From: Solirubrum sp044628455
GTDB taxonomy: Bacteria > Bacteroidota > Bacteroidia > Cytophagales > Hymenobacteraceae
DNA: 64,000 bases
NCBI RefSeq assembly: GCF_044628455.1
Contig: NZ_JBIYZW010000002.1
Location: forward strand, 124,001-188,000
Direction of reading: 5' to 3'
The notes beneath the pieces were generated by a model that worked only from the letters and a program-made list of their open reading frames with translations, was not told the DNA's origin and searched no databases. Position 1 is the stretch's first letter, and each line of letters begins with the position of its first letter. Below, piece by piece: positions 24,086 through 32,115 of this stretch. The translations under genes and the position numbers were made by a program.

Positions 24086-25492
24086 TTAGCCTTTGGCGGA
24101 AATGATTTCCTTGATGTCGCCGATGATTTTCTGGGCCAGGTGGTCGGCCGTGGCGTTGGAGTCCGACTCGGCGTAGATGCGGATGATGGGCTCGGTGTTG
24201 GACTTGCGCAGGTGCACCCACTCCTTGTCGAACTCAATCTTCACCCCGTCGATGGTGTTGACCGGCTGCTTGGCGTAGCGCTTCTCCATCTGCTCCAATA
24301 CCTGGTCGGTGTTGATGTCGGGCGTCAGCTCGATCTTGTTCTTCGAAATGAAGTAGCTGGGGTATGAGGCCCGCAGGCGCGTCATGGTCAGGCCCGACTT
24401 GGCCAGGTGCGTCAGAAACAGGGCAATGCCCACCAGCGCGTCGCGGCCGTAGTGCAGCTCGGGGTAGATGATGCCGCCGTTGCCCTCGCCGCCGATGACG
24501 GCGTTGGTCTGCTTCATCATGGTCACCACGTTCACCTCGCCCACCGCCGCCGCCGCGTACTGGCCGCCGTGCTTCTCGGTCACGTCGCGCAGGGCGCGGG
24601 TGCTGCTCAGGTTGCTCACCGTGTTGCCGCCGCCCTGGGCTTTCAGGATGTAGTCGGCCACGGCCACCAGGGTGTACTCCTCGCCGAACATGGTCCCGTC
24701 CTCGTTGATGAGGGCCAGGCGGTCCACGTCAGGGTCGACCACGATGCCCAGATCGAAGGAGCCTTTCTCGAGCACCTTGGCAATGTCGCGCAGGTTTTCG
24801 GGCAGGGGCTCGGGGTTGTGGGCAAAGTCGCCGGTGGGTTCACAGAACAGCTTTTCCACCGTGGTTACGCCCAGGGCCTCCAGCAGCTGCGGCACGGCAA
24901 AGCCCCCCGAGGAGTTCACCGCGTCGACCACCACCCGGAAGTTCTTGGCGCGGATGGCCTCCACGTCGACCAGCGGCAAAGCCAGAATGGCCTTGATGTG
25001 CTCGTGCAGGAATTCCGCATCGGTGCTGTGCTGCCCCAGCTGGCCCACGGGGGCGAAGTCGAAGGCCTCCTGCTCGGCCAGCTGCAGTACCAGCTTGCCG
25101 TCGGCGTCGGAAATGAACTCGCCGTGCTGGTTGAGCAGCTTCAGCGCGTTCCACTGTTTGGGGTTGTGCGAGGCGGTGAGAATGATGCCGCCGATGGCTT
25201 TCTTGGCCGGTACGGCCATTTCCACGGTGGGCGTGGTGCTCAGGCCCAGGTCGACCACGTCGATTCCCAGCCCCTGCAGGGTGCCCACCACCAGCTTGCT
25301 GACCATGTCGCCCGAAAGGCGGGCGTCGCGGCCCACTAAGATGGTGCGGGTGCTGCCGGCGGCCGGAGCCTGTTGCAGGGCCCAGGTGCCGAAGGCCGCC
25401 GTGAATTTCACAACGTCGATGGGCGTAAGCGCCTCACCGGCGGCCCCGCCGATGGTGCCGCGGATGCCCGAAATGGATTTGATTAGTGCCAC
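24086..25492 (-). CDS. glmM: Phosphoglucosamine mutase / phosphohexomutase
   Basis: A 468-residue alpha-D-phosphohexomutase. The phospho-serine is in GGIILTASHNPKQWNALKLL (Ser108), the metal loop in VVDPDVDRLALINEDG, the sugar-binding motif in GGEGNGGIIYPELHYGRDA, and the phosphate-binding end in RKSNTEPIIRIYAES. GlmM converts glucosamine-6-phosphate to glucosamine-1-phosphate for UDP-GlcNAc. A phosphomannomutase role cannot be excluded from sequence alone. The start MALIKSISGIRGTIGG is typical of GlmM-like proteins of this phylum. Confidence 0.9.
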   Translation of the reverse strand: MALIKSISGIRGTIGGAAGEALTPIDVVKFTAAFGTWALQQAPAAGSTRTILVGRDARLSGDMVSKLVVGTLQGLGIDVVDLGLSTTPTVEMAVPAKKAIGGIILTASHNPKQWNALKLLNQHGEFISDADGKLVLQLAEQEAFDFAPVGQLGQHSTDAEFLHEHIKAILALPLVDVEAIRAKNFRVVVDAVNSSGGFAVPQLLEALGVTTVEKLFCEPTGDFAHNPEPLPENLRDIAKVLEKGSFDLGIVVDPDVDRLALINEDGTMFGEEYTLVAVADYILKAQGGGNTVSNLSSTRALRDVTEKHGGQYAAAAVGEVNVVTMMKQTNAVIGGEGNGGIIYPELHYGRDALVGIALFLTHLAKSGLTMTRLRASYPSYFISKNKIELTPDINTDQVLEQMEKRYAKQPVNTIDGVKIEFDKEWVHLRKSNTEPIIRIYAESDSNATADHLAQKIIGDIKEIISAKG

Positions 25493-25513
25493 AATTCACG
25501 ATTTTTCAGGGGG

Positions 25514-25521
25514 CAAAAGTA
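25514..25521 (-). promoter_or_regulatory. -7 promoter element of glmM
   Basis: Minus-strand TACTTTTG, matching TAnnTTTG, 21 bases before the start at 25492. Confidence 0.6.
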
Positions 25522-25586
25522 GCGAATACCCCGCGCCCCACCTATTGGGTGCGCCGCCCGCGCCGCGGGCTTCGGGCAAGGCGCCG

Positions 25587-25594
25587 TATATTTG
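25587..25594 (+). promoter_or_regulatory. -7 promoter element of mazG, very close to the start codon
   Basis: TATATTTG matches TAnnTTTG and ends only six bases before the mazG ATG at 25601. If used, transcription would begin at or next to the ATG. Confidence 0.6.
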
Positions 25595-25600
25595 ACCATC

Positions 25601-26419
25601 ATGGATTACCTCTCCGCGAACCGCCGCCCCGAACAACTGGCCGCTTTTGGCCGGCTGCTCGACGTGCTCGACCGCCTGCGCGCCGAATGTCCCTGGGACC
25701 GGAAGCAGACCATGTCGAGCCTGCGCCACCTGACCATCGAAGAAACCTACGAGCTGAGCGACGCCATCCTGCGCAACGACCTGCCCGACGTTCGCAAGGA
25801 GCTGGGCGACGTGCTGCTGCATATGGTGTTCTACGCCCGCATCGCCAGCGAAACCGGCCAGTTCGACATTGCTGACGTGCTTCACGCCCAGTGCGAAAAG
25901 CTTATTCACCGCCACCCCCACATCTACGGCGACGTGGAAGTGAGCAGCGAGGAAGACGTCAAGCGCAACTGGGAGCAGCTCAAACTCAAGGAGAAAGGCA
26001 ACGATTCGGTGCTGGGCGGCGTACCAGTTTCACTTCCGGCCCTGGTCAAGGCCATGCGCATCCAGGAAAAAGCCCGGGGCGCGGGCTTCGATTGGGAGCA
26101 GAAGGAGCAGGTATGGGCCAAGGTGCAGGAAGAATTGCAGGAGTTTGGGGCCGAATTCCGCGACGGGGACGTGAGCGACCCGGCGCGGGCCGCCGCCGAA
26201 TTCGGCGACCTGCTGTTCTCGCTGGTCAACTTCGCGCGCTTTGCCGGCATCAACCCCGAAGAGGCGCTGGAACACACCAACCGCAAATTCATCCGCCGTT
26301 TTCAGTACCTCGAAACCGAGGTAGCGCGCAGTGGCCGGTTGCTGCCCGACCTCACCCTGGCGGAAATGGACCGCTACTGGGAAGAAGCCAAACGCCTGCC
26401 CGCCGACGGCTCCCGCTGA
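25601..26419 (+). CDS. mazG: Nucleoside triphosphate pyrophosphohydrolase MazG
   Basis: A 272-residue house-cleaning enzyme that hydrolyses (non-canonical) NTPs to NMP and pyrophosphate. Two MazG domains are visible: LRAECPWDRKQTMSSLRHLT with EETYEL and KELGDVLLHMVF, then VWAKVQEELQEF with AAEFGDLLFSLVNFARF, where the E-x-x-E and E-x-x-D metal motifs lie. The ORF opens at 25592, but the ATG at 25601 (MDYLSANRRPEQ) fits the family. The promoter element lies so close that the mRNA may be leaderless. Confidence 0.95.
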   Translation: MDYLSANRRPEQLAAFGRLLDVLDRLRAECPWDRKQTMSSLRHLTIEETYELSDAILRNDLPDVRKELGDVLLHMVFYARIASETGQFDIADVLHAQCEKLIHRHPHIYGDVEVSSEEDVKRNWEQLKLKEKGNDSVLGGVPVSLPALVKAMRIQEKARGAGFDWEQKEQVWAKVQEELQEFGAEFRDGDVSDPARAAAEFGDLLFSLVNFARFAGINPEEALEHTNRKFIRRFQYLETEVARSGRLLPDLTLAEMDRYWEEAKRLPADGSR

Positions 26420-26483
26420 GCTTCACCGAAATAGCCTTTTTTCGAGTCCGACACGGTTTTAACGCGTTTAAAGCCATTTTTAA

Positions 26484-26515
26484 TTTGGCGGCGCCAAGCC
26501 TTTTGTTTAGGTTTG
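26484..26515 (+). promoter_or_regulatory. Promoter of the exbB operon (-33 and -7)
   Basis: TTTG (26484-26487) and TAGGTTTG (26508-26515) are separated by 20 bases, close to the Bacteroidota consensus of a -33 TTTG and -7 TAnnTTTG. The leader to the exbB start would be about 175 bases. Confidence 0.65.
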
Positions 26516-26537
26516 CCAAGGATAGTCCGACTGCGGA

Positions 26538-26612
26538 CGGAGGCCCCGCGCACGAGCAGACCTATGACCTTGGCTCTTTTTTCGGCCAAAACGTAGGGTG
26601 AGCGGGGCTCCG
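26538..26612 (+). promoter_or_regulatory. Structured 5' leader of the exbB operon
   Basis: CGGAGGCCCCGC (26538-26549) pairs with GCGGGGCTCCG (26602-26612), one bulge. Inside this is a smaller stem, TTGGC/GGCCAA, around a CTCTTTTTTC run. The run of six T within a stem-loop could act as an attenuator or pausing site. No known riboswitch class is recognised. Confidence 0.4.
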
Positions 26613-26696
26613 CTGTCTTAGGGCCATCCGCTTTTGCGTTTTTCACCCCCCATTCAACATTTTCACCAACCAACCTCCCGCTTAATTTCCGGAACA

Positions 26697-27584
26697 ATGG
26701 AACAAAAGAATGCCATGAACAAGCCCGCAGCAGCTGCCCGGCCCGCTGCCCCTGCCGCGCCGAAAAGCGAAGCAAAAGGCGGTTCGGCGCTGGCCGCTAT
26801 CGTTATTCCGCTGGCTCTCGTCATTAGCTACGTGGTATGGAAATTCGTCTTGGGTGACGCCAGCCACTTCCAGGGCGGTGACAACCACAACAACCCGCTG
26901 CCCGGCGACTACCTTGGCATCGTGTACAAGGGCGGTATCATCGTACCGGTCCTGATGTCGATGTTCCTCATCGTAATCACCTTCTCGATTGAGCGCTTCC
27001 TGACCATCGGTCGGGCCAAAGGCACCAAGAGCATCGAGAGCTTTGTGCGCACCGTGCGTCAGAAGCTGAATGTGAACGACATCACCGGTGCCATTGCCGC
27101 CTGCGACCAGCAGCGTGGTTCGGTAGCCAACGTAGTGAAGTCGGGCCTGCTGAAGTACCAGGAAATGGCCCGCGAGCGGGGCATGGACAAAGACCAGAAA
27201 ATCCTGGCTATCCAGAAGGAAATCGAGGAATCGACCGCCCTGGAACTGCCCATGCTGGAGAAAAACCTGGTTATCATCTCCACCCTGGCTTCGGTTGCTA
27301 CCCTGGTAGGTCTGCTCGGTACCGTATTCGGTATGATCAACGCCTTCGCCGCTCTGGCCAACGCCGGTGCACCCGATGCCGTAGGTCTGGCCAACGGTAT
27401 TTCGGAAGCTCTGATCAACACGGCTCTGGGTATCTTGACCTCGGCCATTGCCATCATCGCCTACAACTTCTTCACCAGCAAAATTGACGAGCTGACCTAC
27501 AGCATCGACGAGGCTGGCTTCAGCATCATCCAGACCTTTGCTTCGCAGCATGGCGACAGCGGCGTACAAAACGGCACGGTGTAA
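26697..27584 (+). CDS. exbB: MotA/TolQ/ExbB proton channel family protein
   Basis: A 295-residue inner-membrane channel subunit that uses proton flow to power TonB. An Ala/Pro/Lys-rich cytoplasmic N-terminus leads to a hydrophobic segment (ALAAIVIPLALVISYVVW), then IVPVLMSMFLIVITFSIERF, a long cytoplasmic loop, and the paired helices LVIISTLASVATLVGLLGTV and EALINTALGILTSAIAIIAY with the MotA/TolQ/ExbB signature GLLGTVFGMI. The extra N-terminal helix makes it longer than E. coli ExbB, as is common in Bacteroidota. The ATG at 26697 is used because the upstream extension has no protein character. It is the first gene of an operon with two exbD genes and tonB. Confidence 0.93.
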   Translation: MEQKNAMNKPAAAARPAAPAAPKSEAKGGSALAAIVIPLALVISYVVWKFVLGDASHFQGGDNHNNPLPGDYLGIVYKGGIIVPVLMSMFLIVITFSIERFLTIGRAKGTKSIESFVRTVRQKLNVNDITGAIAACDQQRGSVANVVKSGLLKYQEMARERGMDKDQKILAIQKEIEESTALELPMLEKNLVIISTLASVATLVGLLGTVFGMINAFAALANAGAPDAVGLANGISEALINTALGILTSAIAIIAYNFFTSKIDELTYSIDEAGFSIIQTFASQHGDSGVQNGTV

Positions 27585-27640
27585 ACTAAACACCAAGCCG
27601 CGTACGTTACTGAATCAAAGAACCCTTTGACTAGCCAGAA

Positions 27641-28270
27641 ATGCCCAAAGTAAAACCCCACAGACTGTCACCGTCGTTGGACATGACCCCGATGGTGGAC
27701 TTGGCCTTCTTGCTGGTGACTTTCTTCATGCTCACCGCAACGCCGACCGAAGACACGGCCGTGGTGATTGACACGCCGTCGTCGGTTTCGGAGAAGCTGC
27801 TGCCGGAGACGGGGGTGCTCACGCTGAGCATCGACAAGGATAAGCGGGTGTTTTTCAGCACCGAGTCGCAACAGGTCAAGATCAAGGCCCTGGAAACGGT
27901 GGGTGCCAAGTACGGCGCCAGCTTCTCGGACCGCCAGAAAAAGCAGTTCGCCCTCATGCCTGATTTCGGCCTGCCCGTGCAGCGCCTGGGCCAGTTTCTG
28001 GACCTGACGCCCACCGAGCGCAAGCAGGTGAAGCAGGACGGCATCCCGACCGACTCGCTCAACAACCAGCTTATCGAGTGGGTACTGGCCGCCCGCAGCG
28101 CCAACATCAGCGTGCTGGGCAAGCCGCCCTACATCGCCATCAAAGGCGACGGCGCGACCGATGTACCCGCGGTGAAGAACGTCATCAAGATTCTGCAGGA
28201 GAAGAACATGAACCGCTTCTACCTCATCACCGACAAGGAAATGAATCCTAACGCGGTGGCTAGCAAATAA
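27641..28270 (+). CDS. ExbD/TolR family protein, first copy
   Basis: A 209-residue single-pass protein. LDMTPMVDLAFLLVTFFMLT holds the membrane helix with the conserved Asp of the proton path. The periplasmic domain is longer than in typical ExbD (~140 residues). It contains SPSLDMTP before the helix and, near the end, IAIKGDGATDVPAVKNVIKI, the usual ExbD C-terminal beta-alpha unit. A second, shorter ExbD follows after five bases, so the two may form a heterodimer in the ExbB channel. Confidence 0.92.
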   Translation: MPKVKPHRLSPSLDMTPMVDLAFLLVTFFMLTATPTEDTAVVIDTPSSVSEKLLPETGVLTLSIDKDKRVFFSTESQQVKIKALETVGAKYGASFSDRQKKQFALMPDFGLPVQRLGQFLDLTPTERKQVKQDGIPTDSLNNQLIEWVLAARSANISVLGKPPYIAIKGDGATDVPAVKNVIKILQEKNMNRFYLITDKEMNPNAVASK

Positions 28271-28275
28271 TCGAC

Positions 28276-28797
28276 ATGGCAGAAATTCAACAACAAGCCG
28301 ACTCCGGCAAAGGCGGGAAGAAGCGGGCCAAGAAAATGTCGACCAAGATCGACATGACCCCGATGGTGGACTTGGCCTTTCTGCTCCTGACGTTCTTCAT
28401 GCTCACCACGACGTTTGCCAAGCCCAGCGCGATGCAGATTTCGATGCCGGTGAAGCCGAAGCCGGAGGACGAACAAACCGAGCTTAAAGCCTCGCTGGCC
28501 TTCACGGTTCTGCTCGGCGAAAACAACAAGCTCTACTACTACGAAGGCCTGCTGGACCAAAGCGTAAAGCCGGAACTCAAGGCTTCGGACTACTCGGCCA
28601 ACGGCATCCGTAAGGTGCTGCTCGAGCGCCGCGCCCGGCAGCCCGAAACGGTGGTGCTGATCAAGCCGGAGGACAAGTCGAACTACAAGAACATGGTGGA
28701 TATCCTCGACGAGATGACCATTACCAGCCAGAAGAAATATGCGCTGGTGGACATCACGAAGGAGGATTCGGACCTGATTAAATCTTCTGGCTTATGA
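28276..28797 (+). CDS. ExbD/TolR family protein, second copy
   Basis: A 173-residue ExbD. A basic N-terminus (GGKKRAKKMSTKI) precedes DMTPMVDLAFLLLTFFMLTT with the conserved Asp. The periplasmic domain ends in LIKPEDKSNYKNMVDILDEM, the common ExbD/TolR motif. The first 30 residues of the transmembrane region are nearly identical to those of the preceding ExbD, indicating duplication followed by divergence of the periplasmic parts. Its stop overlaps the tonB start by four bases. Confidence 0.93.
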   Translation: MAEIQQQADSGKGGKKRAKKMSTKIDMTPMVDLAFLLLTFFMLTTTFAKPSAMQISMPVKPKPEDEQTELKASLAFTVLLGENNKLYYYEGLLDQSVKPELKASDYSANGIRKVLLERRARQPETVVLIKPEDKSNYKNMVDILDEMTITSQKKYALVDITKEDSDLIKSSGL

Positions 28798-29618
28798 TGG
28801 ATAACGCCCAACTGGCTCGGGCAAGCTTCGAAGACATCGTTTTCGAAGGCAGAAATAAAGCGTATGGCGCTTACGTACTGCGCAGGCTGTACAACAAGCA
28901 CATCACGCGGGCCTTTCTGGTAGCCTCCATTCTTTTCCTGCTCATGGTAGGCGGCCCGCTGATTGCGCGCTTCCTCACCCCGAAGGAAGTGGTGGAGAAG
29001 CCCAAGTTCGACACCGAAGTGGTGCTGGAGGCGCCGCCCCTGGACAAGGACACGCCGCCCCCCCCGCCCCCGCCCCCCACGGCTCCGCCGCCCCCCCCAC
29101 CCAAGCTTTCCACCATTAAATTCACTCCCCCCGTCGTGAAGAAAGACGAGGAAGTGCGCAAGGTGGAAGACATTCCCGACCAGGAAGAACTGGAAGACAA
29201 GGTGGTGGCCACCAAAACCGTGGAAGGCAACACCAACACCGTAATTGACCTGAGCGGCCTCGACGGCGAAGGCGACAAGGTGGTAGAAGAAGTAGTGGAG
29301 CAGAAGGTCTACACCTACGTAGAGCAGATGCCCACCCCTCCCGGCGGCATGGAAGGCCTGATGCAATACCTCGGTAAAAACATCAAGTACCCCTCGCTGG
29401 CTTTGCGCAACCAGGTTGAAGGCAAAGTATTCGTGAACTTCGTAGTGGGCCCCAGCGGCCAGATTACGGATGTGAAAGTGACCAAAGGCATTGGTTCGGG
29501 CTGCGACGAAGAAGCAGTTCGCGTAATCAAGAACATGCCGGCTTGGGCACCGGGTAAGCAGAACGGCCGCGCCGTGAGCGTATCCTACACGGTACCGGTG
29601 ACCTTCACCATTCGCTAA
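28794..29618 (+). CDS. Energy transducer TonB, first copy
   Basis: A 274-residue TonB. The N-terminal cytoplasmic stretch FEDIVFEGRNKAYGAYVLRR is a Bacteroidota TonB signature. One membrane helix follows (AFLVASILFLLMVGGPLIA), then a polyproline spacer (two runs of Pro, about residues 87-103) and an acidic linker. The C-terminal TonB domain reads MQYLGKNIKYPSLALRNQVE and EGKVFVNFVVGPSGQITDV, with NMPAWAPGKQNG. It transmits ExbBD energy to outer-membrane receptors. It overlaps exbD by ATGA and ends at a terminator. Confidence 0.95.
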   Translation: MMDNAQLARASFEDIVFEGRNKAYGAYVLRRLYNKHITRAFLVASILFLLMVGGPLIARFLTPKEVVEKPKFDTEVVLEAPPLDKDTPPPPPPPPTAPPPPPPKLSTIKFTPPVVKKDEEVRKVEDIPDQEELEDKVVATKTVEGNTNTVIDLSGLDGEGDKVVEEVVEQKVYTYVEQMPTPPGGMEGLMQYLGKNIKYPSLALRNQVEGKVFVNFVVGPSGQITDVKVTKGIGSGCDEEAVRVIKNMPAWAPGKQNGRAVSVSYTVPVTFTIR

Positions 29619-29650
29619 GCACTTTGCCCCGACTTGCTCGGGATTGATTT

Positions 29651-29688
29651 AACCCGGATTGGGCCTCGTGCCCGGTCCGGGTTTTTTC
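29651..29688 (+). terminator. Terminator after the first tonB
   Basis: AACCCGGA (29651-29658) and TCCGGGTT (29676-29683), with GGGC/GCCC inside, followed by TTTT. It probably ends or weakens transcription before the second tonB. Confidence 0.75.
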
Positions 29689-29836
29689 GTGGCCGATAGG
29701 CGAAATATTTTTCATTCGCCGCATACGCCGCCATATCAGCCCGGCGTTTTCCGGTTGAAAATCAGGCCAGCGCGGGGTAGGCAGGGCAGTTGGCGGCCGG
29801 TTTGGGAGTGCCTTGTTCCACCTAACTCCGCGTGCC

Positions 29837-30673
29837 ATGCCTACCACCAACCTTCACTCCGCCCCGGCTTCTCTCGACGACATCGTATTTGAGGGCCGCA
29901 ACAAAGCCTACGGTGCCTACCAGCTGCGGCAGGCCTACCATCGCCACCTGCAGCGCGCTGTGCTCGGCGCCCTCGGTCTGCTGACCTTGCTGCTGCTGGC
30001 CGTATTTGCCCGGCAGTATTTCGTTGCCGACACGGTGGTGGCCCCAGCTTTTGAACCCGAAGGCACCCTGGTCAAGCTGATAGATGTGCCGCTGCCCAAG
30101 CCGGCTCAGCCGGTAGCTACCGTGGCCCCCGCTCCCGCCGCGGCCCCCGAGGTCCCGACCCGCGTGGTCGAGGACGCCAAAGCGCGGATTCGCCCCGCAA
30201 CCCCGGCCGTGGAACCTATGACCGCCCCCATCGATGGCCTCCCCACCGGTACCGGCACGGCTCCATCGGTAGTTATTGGGAGCGGCACGGGCGACAGCGG
30301 GACCGTAGGGACAGGGGTGACCGTGCCGGCTGTTATTCCGGCCCCTACCAAAACGGGACCTTTCTTGTCGGTAGAAGTGATGCCGGAGTTTACCGGCGGG
30401 CAGCAGGCCCTGATGCAGTACCTGCGCAAAAACCTGCGCTACCCGCCCCGGGCCCTGGCCGAGCAGGTTGAAGGCAAGGTGTTCGTCTCGTTTACCGTGA
30501 GTGCGGCCGGCAGCATTACCGACGTGGAAATCCTGAAGGGCCTGGGCTACGGCACCGATGAAGAGGCCCAGCGCGTCATCAGCAACATGCCCCGCTGGGA
30601 GCCGGGCCGGCAGAACGGCAACCCGGTAGCTGTGCGCTACACCTTGCCCATCACCTTCCACTTCTCGCGCTAG
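29837..30673 (+). CDS. Energy transducer TonB, second copy
   Basis: A 278-residue paralogue of the preceding TonB. It shares the N-terminal signature (LDDIVFEGRNKAYGAYQLRQ), one membrane helix (VLGALGLLTLLLLAVFARQ) and the C-terminal domain (MQYLRKNLRYPPRALAEQVE, EGKVFVSFTVSAAGSITDV, NMPRWEPGRQNG). The spacer differs: no polyproline run but an Ala/Pro and then a Gly/Thr/Val-rich stretch (about 95-185). The start at 29837 (MPTTNLHSAPASL) is chosen over an earlier in-frame codon because it matches its paralogue's N-terminal spacing. A second TonB beside one ExbBD set suggests different receptor partners. Confidence 0.93.
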   Translation: MPTTNLHSAPASLDDIVFEGRNKAYGAYQLRQAYHRHLQRAVLGALGLLTLLLLAVFARQYFVADTVVAPAFEPEGTLVKLIDVPLPKPAQPVATVAPAPAAAPEVPTRVVEDAKARIRPATPAVEPMTAPIDGLPTGTGTAPSVVIGSGTGDSGTVGTGVTVPAVIPAPTKTGPFLSVEVMPEFTGGQQALMQYLRKNLRYPPRALAEQVEGKVFVSFTVSAAGSITDVEILKGLGYGTDEEAQRVISNMPRWEPGRQNGNPVAVRYTLPITFHFSR

Positions 30674-30843
30674 CCGCCCACCGGCCGTTCTACCCGCAGT
30701 ATCCTCAGCCACCGCTGCCCGGAACCCGCTTCCGGCCGGCGGTGGCTGCGTCGTTAGCAGCCCCGCTGGGCGCAGCCATTACGGTCACTGAACAAACCCA
30801 CTACTTTTACGCGTTAAAGCTCTTCAACCTGACTTTTTCTGTC

Positions 30844-31086
30844 ATGCTCGACACCAACGCCGATGAGCGCATCGGCCAGCGCCCGGCTCAGCGGGTGATG
30901 CGCTACTTTACCCTGCTCATGGCCTTGGTATACATGGGCCTGGGTGTGTTCCTGTTCATGGCGCCCGATGGCATGCTCACGCTGTCACGCACGCCCCGCC
31001 AGATTGTGGGCGGTCTGTTCGTCCTCTACGGTTTGGTTAGATTTGTTCGCATCATCCGTCAGCCTTCCCGCTCCCGTCCATCATGA
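30844..31086 (+). CDS. Small membrane protein between tonB and the PstS-like gene
   Basis: An 80-residue protein, MLDTNADERIGQRPAQRVMR, then two hydrophobic segments (YFTLLMALVYMGLGVFLFMA and IVGGLFVLYGLVRFVRII) and a basic tail. Its stop overlaps the start of the following lipoprotein gene (ATGA at 31083), so the two are coupled. Its position inside the Ton cluster suggests an accessory inner-membrane subunit. No family assigned. Confidence 0.75.
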   Translation: MLDTNADERIGQRPAQRVMRYFTLLMALVYMGLGVFLFMAPDGMLTLSRTPRQIVGGLFVLYGLVRFVRIIRQPSRSRPS

Positions 31087-32063
31087 ATGTACTTCGCGTC
31101 AACCGGCTGCTGCTGGGTTTTGGAGTTGTCTGCTCGCTTGCCACGGGGGCTAGCCTGCTTAGTGGCTGCGGCAACGGCTCCGGCCCGGGAGCCGTTGCCC
31201 TGGACACGCCCACCAGCGGCAGCATCCGCATCAGCGTGGACGCCACTTTCGAGCCCATCCTGAAGTCGCACGTCGACACCTTCGAGAAGATTTACACCGC
31301 CGCCAAGATCCGCACGGCCTACAAGCCCGAGCAAGATGTGATGCGCGACCTGCTCAACGACAGCGTACGGGCCGTAGTGGTAGCGCGGCAGCTCACCGAT
31401 GAGGAGCGCGGCTACTTCGACCGGCTCAAGATTGTGCCCCGCACCGCCCACGTAGCCACCGACGGCCTGGCCGTGCTGGTGAACCCGGCCAATCCCGACA
31501 CCATGCTCACGATGGGCCAGCTGCGCGACATCTTCACCGGCCGCAAAACCCAGTGGAGTCAGGTCAGTGGTAAAGCCGGCAAGCTGGGCGCCATCAGCGT
31601 GGTTTTCGACCAGAACCGCTCCAGCACGGCCCGCTACGTGCAGGACAGCGTGACGCGCGGCGCGGCCCTGGCCAAGGAGGTATTTGCCAGCGAGTCGAAC
31701 CCCAAGCTCATTGAGTACGTAGCTTCGCATCCGAACGCAATTGGCGTCATTGGCGTTAACTGGATCAGCGACATGGACGATGCCCAGGCGCAGAGCTTTC
31801 GGCGTCAGGTGCGGGTAGTGGGTGTGAGCCGCTCGGAGTCGCCTGCTTCCGCCGACGATTACGTGCAACCCTACCAGGCTTACCTGGCCACCAAAGCCTA
31901 CCCCCTGCGCCGTAACGTTTACATCGTCAGCCGCGAGGCCCGCGCCGGACTTGGCACCGGGTTTGCATCCTTTGTTGCGGGCAACCAAGGCCAGCTGATT
32001 TTCCTGAAGGCCGGGCTGATGCCCGCCACCGGCCAGGTCCGGCTGATTCAGGCCAACCCCTAG
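31083..32063 (+). CDS. PstS-like substrate-binding lipoprotein
   Basis: A 326-residue periplasmic-binding-protein-like lipoprotein. The lipobox LLSGC places the acylated Cys at residue 29. SGSIRISVDATFEPILKSHV and the later LGAISVVFDQNRSSTARYVQ and IGVIGVNWISDMDDAQ follow the fold of phosphate-binding PstS proteins. No pst permease gene is nearby. The context (exbBDD, two tonB, a TPR protein) points to a role linked to the Ton system, not to ABC transport. Such PstS-like genes beside tonB are recurrent in Bacteroidota as far as I know. Ligand unknown. Confidence 0.85.
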   Translation: MNVLRVNRLLLGFGVVCSLATGASLLSGCGNGSGPGAVALDTPTSGSIRISVDATFEPILKSHVDTFEKIYTAAKIRTAYKPEQDVMRDLLNDSVRAVVVARQLTDEERGYFDRLKIVPRTAHVATDGLAVLVNPANPDTMLTMGQLRDIFTGRKTQWSQVSGKAGKLGAISVVFDQNRSSTARYVQDSVTRGAALAKEVFASESNPKLIEYVASHPNAIGVIGVNWISDMDDAQAQSFRRQVRVVGVSRSESPASADDYVQPYQAYLATKAYPLRRNVYIVSREARAGLGTGFASFVAGNQGQLIFLKAGLMPATGQVRLIQANP

Positions 32064-32115
32064 GGGAAAGCCGCCGCTCAGATTTGTCTCTCATTCATTC
32101 ACTCACCTTTTCCAC

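Noticed and set aside
31083..32063. A phosphate ABC transporter operon
   Set aside because: Only a PstS-like binding protein is present; no pstC, pstA, pstB or phoU gene is found nearby, and the context is the Ton system.
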